Shown piece by piece: positions 6,423-7,387 of a stretch of 7,387 nucleotides of DNA. The stretch's first letter is position 1; each line of letters begins with the position of its first letter. Origin of the DNA: Fidelibacterota bacterium REDSEA-S14_B6 (lineage in GTDB: Bacteria > Fidelibacterota > Marinisomatia > Marinisomatales > S15-B10); contig LUOC01000213.1 of NCBI GenBank assembly GCA_001626655.1, positions 1-7,387 of the forward strand, given 5' to 3'. The position numbers were made by a program, and so were the translations under genes. The notes below the pieces were generated by a model that saw nothing but the letters and a program-made list of their open reading frames with translations, did not search any database and had not been told where the DNA came from.

Positions 6423-7103
6423 ATGAGCGATCTCGAACTCCTTTCCACTGTACCGATTTTCACCGACCTCCGCTCCATTGACTTGGAGGAACTTCACGGT
6501 CGTATGTCCAGAAGGACTTACGCCAAGAATGAGATTATCCTGATGGAAGATGAGTTTGGAGACACCTTTTTCATCATCAGCAAAGGGAGCATTAAGGTAA
6601 CTCGGGTCAGTGAAGACGGGAGGGAGGTGATCCTCGCTATTCTTGGGCAGGGCGACTTTTTCGGCGAAATGTCTCTCCTGGATGGGCAGACGCGCTCTGC
6701 CAACGCCATCGCCAATGACGAGTGTGAAGTGATGATCTTGAAGCGCCACGATTTTCTCGGATTCCTTGAAAAATTTCCGAAGATATCCATTTCACTCCTG
6801 ACGGAGCTGGCGGGACGGATCCGAAAAAGCGATCAGCAAATCGAAAGTTTCGCCCTTAGTGATGCTGAACAGCGGATTGGCGTTACGCTTCTCCGGCTCG
6901 CCGAAGAGCTGGGGACTATTCACAAAGGTGTGGTGCAGATCGCCAAACTGCCCTACCAGCAGGATATAGCAAATATGGCCGGAACTTCCCGGGAAACGGT
7001 GTCACGGATGCTCAAGCTTCTTGAGGAGAAAGAGCTTATATCCAGAAAGGCTCACACATTGTCCATTCTTGATTATACTAAGTTCAGGGATGCTTTCATG
7101 TAA
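6423..7103 (+). CDS. CRP/FNR family transcriptional regulator, CRP-like
   Basis: This 226-residue cytoplasmic DNA-binding regulator has the usual CRP layout. An N-terminal cyclic-nucleotide-binding barrel spans about residues 8-120, with the phosphate-binding cassette FGEMSLLDGQTRSA at 80-93. E82, R91 and S92 correspond to E72, R82 and S83 of E. coli CRP. A dimerisation helix follows, then a C-terminal winged helix-turn-helix (about 177-206). The recognition helix SRETVSRML has R190, E191 and R195 at the positions of CRP R180, E181 and R185, so a TGTGA-like half site is plausible. In the dimer helix, CRP T127-S128 aligns with S136-D137, so the adenine contacts differ and the ligand is uncertain. 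Only one cysteine is present, which excludes an FNR-type Fe-S sensor. The gene diverges from rpsT with 128 bases between. No Shine-Dalgarno sequence sits at a normal distance. The target genes are unknown. Confidence 0.92.
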   Translation: MSDLELLSTVPIFTDLRSIDLEELHGRMSRRTYAKNEIILMEDEFGDTFFIISKGSIKVTRVSEDGREVILAILGQGDFFGEMSLLDGQTRSANAIANDECEVMILKRHDFLGFLEKFPKISISLLTELAGRIRKSDQQIESFALSDAEQRIGVTLLRLAEELGTIHKGVVQIAKLPYQQDIANMAGTSRETVSRMLKLLEEKELISRKAHTLSILDYTKFRDAFM

Positions 7104-7108
7104 TAATC

Positions 7109-7133
7109 GCTTGGGCGACTTTCCGCCTCAAGC
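7109..7133 (+). other. hairpin between the CRP-like gene and meaB
   Basis: GCTTGGGCG (7109-7117) pairs with CGCCTCAAGC (7124-7133). The stem has nine pairs including one G-U, with a single bulged C and a six-base loop (ACTTTC). It starts five bases after the TAA of the regulator gene. What follows is AT-rich (ACTTAAATAAAG) but has no real T run, so a classic terminator is not supported. It may be a weak terminator, a processing or stability element, or a structure modulating meaB translation 14 bases downstream. Confidence 0.4.
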
Positions 7134-7147
7134 ACTTAAATAAAGTT

Positions 7148-7387
7148 GTGTCAAGCGAGCTGTTAGAGCGCCTCAGGGCGAACGACGTCAGGGCAATTTC
7201 CCGCCTCATGACCGACGTTGAGAACAGTCTTCAGTCCGAAGAGATCAATGACGCTCTTTACGCTCACTCTCTGGATGCTGTGCGCATCGGCATCACCGGT
7301 CCTCCCGGGGCGGGGAAGAGCACGCTGATCGATCGGCTCATCGAAAAATTGAGGGAGAATGACAAGACCGTCGGCGTCGTTTCCGTT
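7148..7387 (+). CDS. meaB: MeaB/ArgK-type P-loop GTPase, N-terminal part (truncated by window end)
   Basis: The first 80 codons are visible. The protein opens with SSELLERLRANDVRAISRLM, the helical N terminus typical of MeaB, and continues with NSLQSEEINDALY. It then reads RIGITGPPGAGKSTLIDRLI, where residues 51-59 are the Walker A motif with Lys57. The following KTVGVVSV strand is where the family usually has VGV-x-AVDP. MeaB GTPases chaperone adenosylcobalamin-dependent methylmalonyl-CoA mutase, loading cofactor and protecting the enzyme. Old annotations call them LAO/AO transport ATPases. The full protein is normally about 310-330 residues. The GTG at 7148 is the only good start: no in-frame ATG or TTG lies between it and the preceding gene, and the family N terminus begins here. 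No Shine-Dalgarno sequence is seen, only an A/T-rich stretch. No mutase gene is within the window. Confidence 0.85.
   Translation, partial: MSSELLERLRANDVRAISRLMTDVENSLQSEEINDALYAHSLDAVRIGITGPPGAGKSTLIDRLIEKLRENDKTVGVVSV

Noticed and set aside
6423..7103. The regulator as an oxygen-sensing FNR
   Set aside because: Only one cysteine is present and there is no N-terminal cysteine cluster. The nucleotide-binding cassette and recognition helix fit CRP better.
7103..7147. A longer N terminus for meaB from the open frame upstream
   Set aside because: The frame is open into the end of the regulator gene but has no ATG, GTG or TTG start in this stretch, and the family N terminus begins at the GTG of 7148.
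1..7387. CRISPR arrays, tRNA genes, insertion sequences or phage genes
   Set aside because: No spaced direct repeat array, cloverleaf-like segment, transposase motif or terminal inverted repeat pair was seen. Coding genes cover nearly all of the window.

Overview
The window reads as an ordinary chromosomal stretch of a free-living, mid-GC bacterium. It holds seven protein genes packed almost end to end, with no mobile element, CRISPR array, tRNA or rRNA visible. Three features hint at the Bacteroidota or the wider FCB group. The divergent rpsT/crp promoters both fit the TTG-N19-TAnnTTTG pattern known from Bacteroidetes rather than the usual -35/-10 boxes. Several genes (hutH, crp, meaB, dinG) lack a convincing Shine-Dalgarno sequence. 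The gene content suits an aerobic heterotroph. The phylum placement is an inference and is not proven by this window alone.

Layout. Bases 2-262 are the 3' end of a probable geranylgeranyl-reductase-type flavoprotein. Its stop codon overlaps the ATG of dinG (262-3075), a long exonuclease-helicase fusion. After 25 bases comes hutH (3101-4624, histidine ammonia-lyase), followed after one base by guaB (4626-6020, IMP dehydrogenase family). These four genes all run on the + strand. rpsT (6037-6294, ribosomal protein S20) faces guaB on the - strand. A 128-bp divergent promoter region separates rpsT from a CRP-type regulator (6423-7103, + strand). After a 44-base gap with a strong hairpin, the first 80 codons of a MeaB/ArgK-type GTPase run off the end.

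How the genes relate. No single pathway unites them: DNA repair, histidine catabolism, guanine nucleotide synthesis, translation, transcription control and cobalamin-mutase maintenance are all represented. The tight hutH-guaB spacing implies a shared transcript, an odd pairing of a catabolic and a biosynthetic gene.

The most noteworthy point is in guaB. Relative to the usual IMP dehydrogenase, about 25 residues are missing in frame between Leu351 and His352, exactly where the MLGS phosphate-binding segment should be. The catalytic loop also reads GAGASC instead of GPGSIC. The catalytic Cys305, both CBS domains and the C-terminal flap are kept. Either the enzyme is altered or inactive, or the sequence carries a clean 75-base deletion error. 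DinG is also notable because it carries both an intact DEDDh exonuclease and all four cysteines of the Fe-S cluster. I found no clear candidate for an undescribed multi-gene system here.
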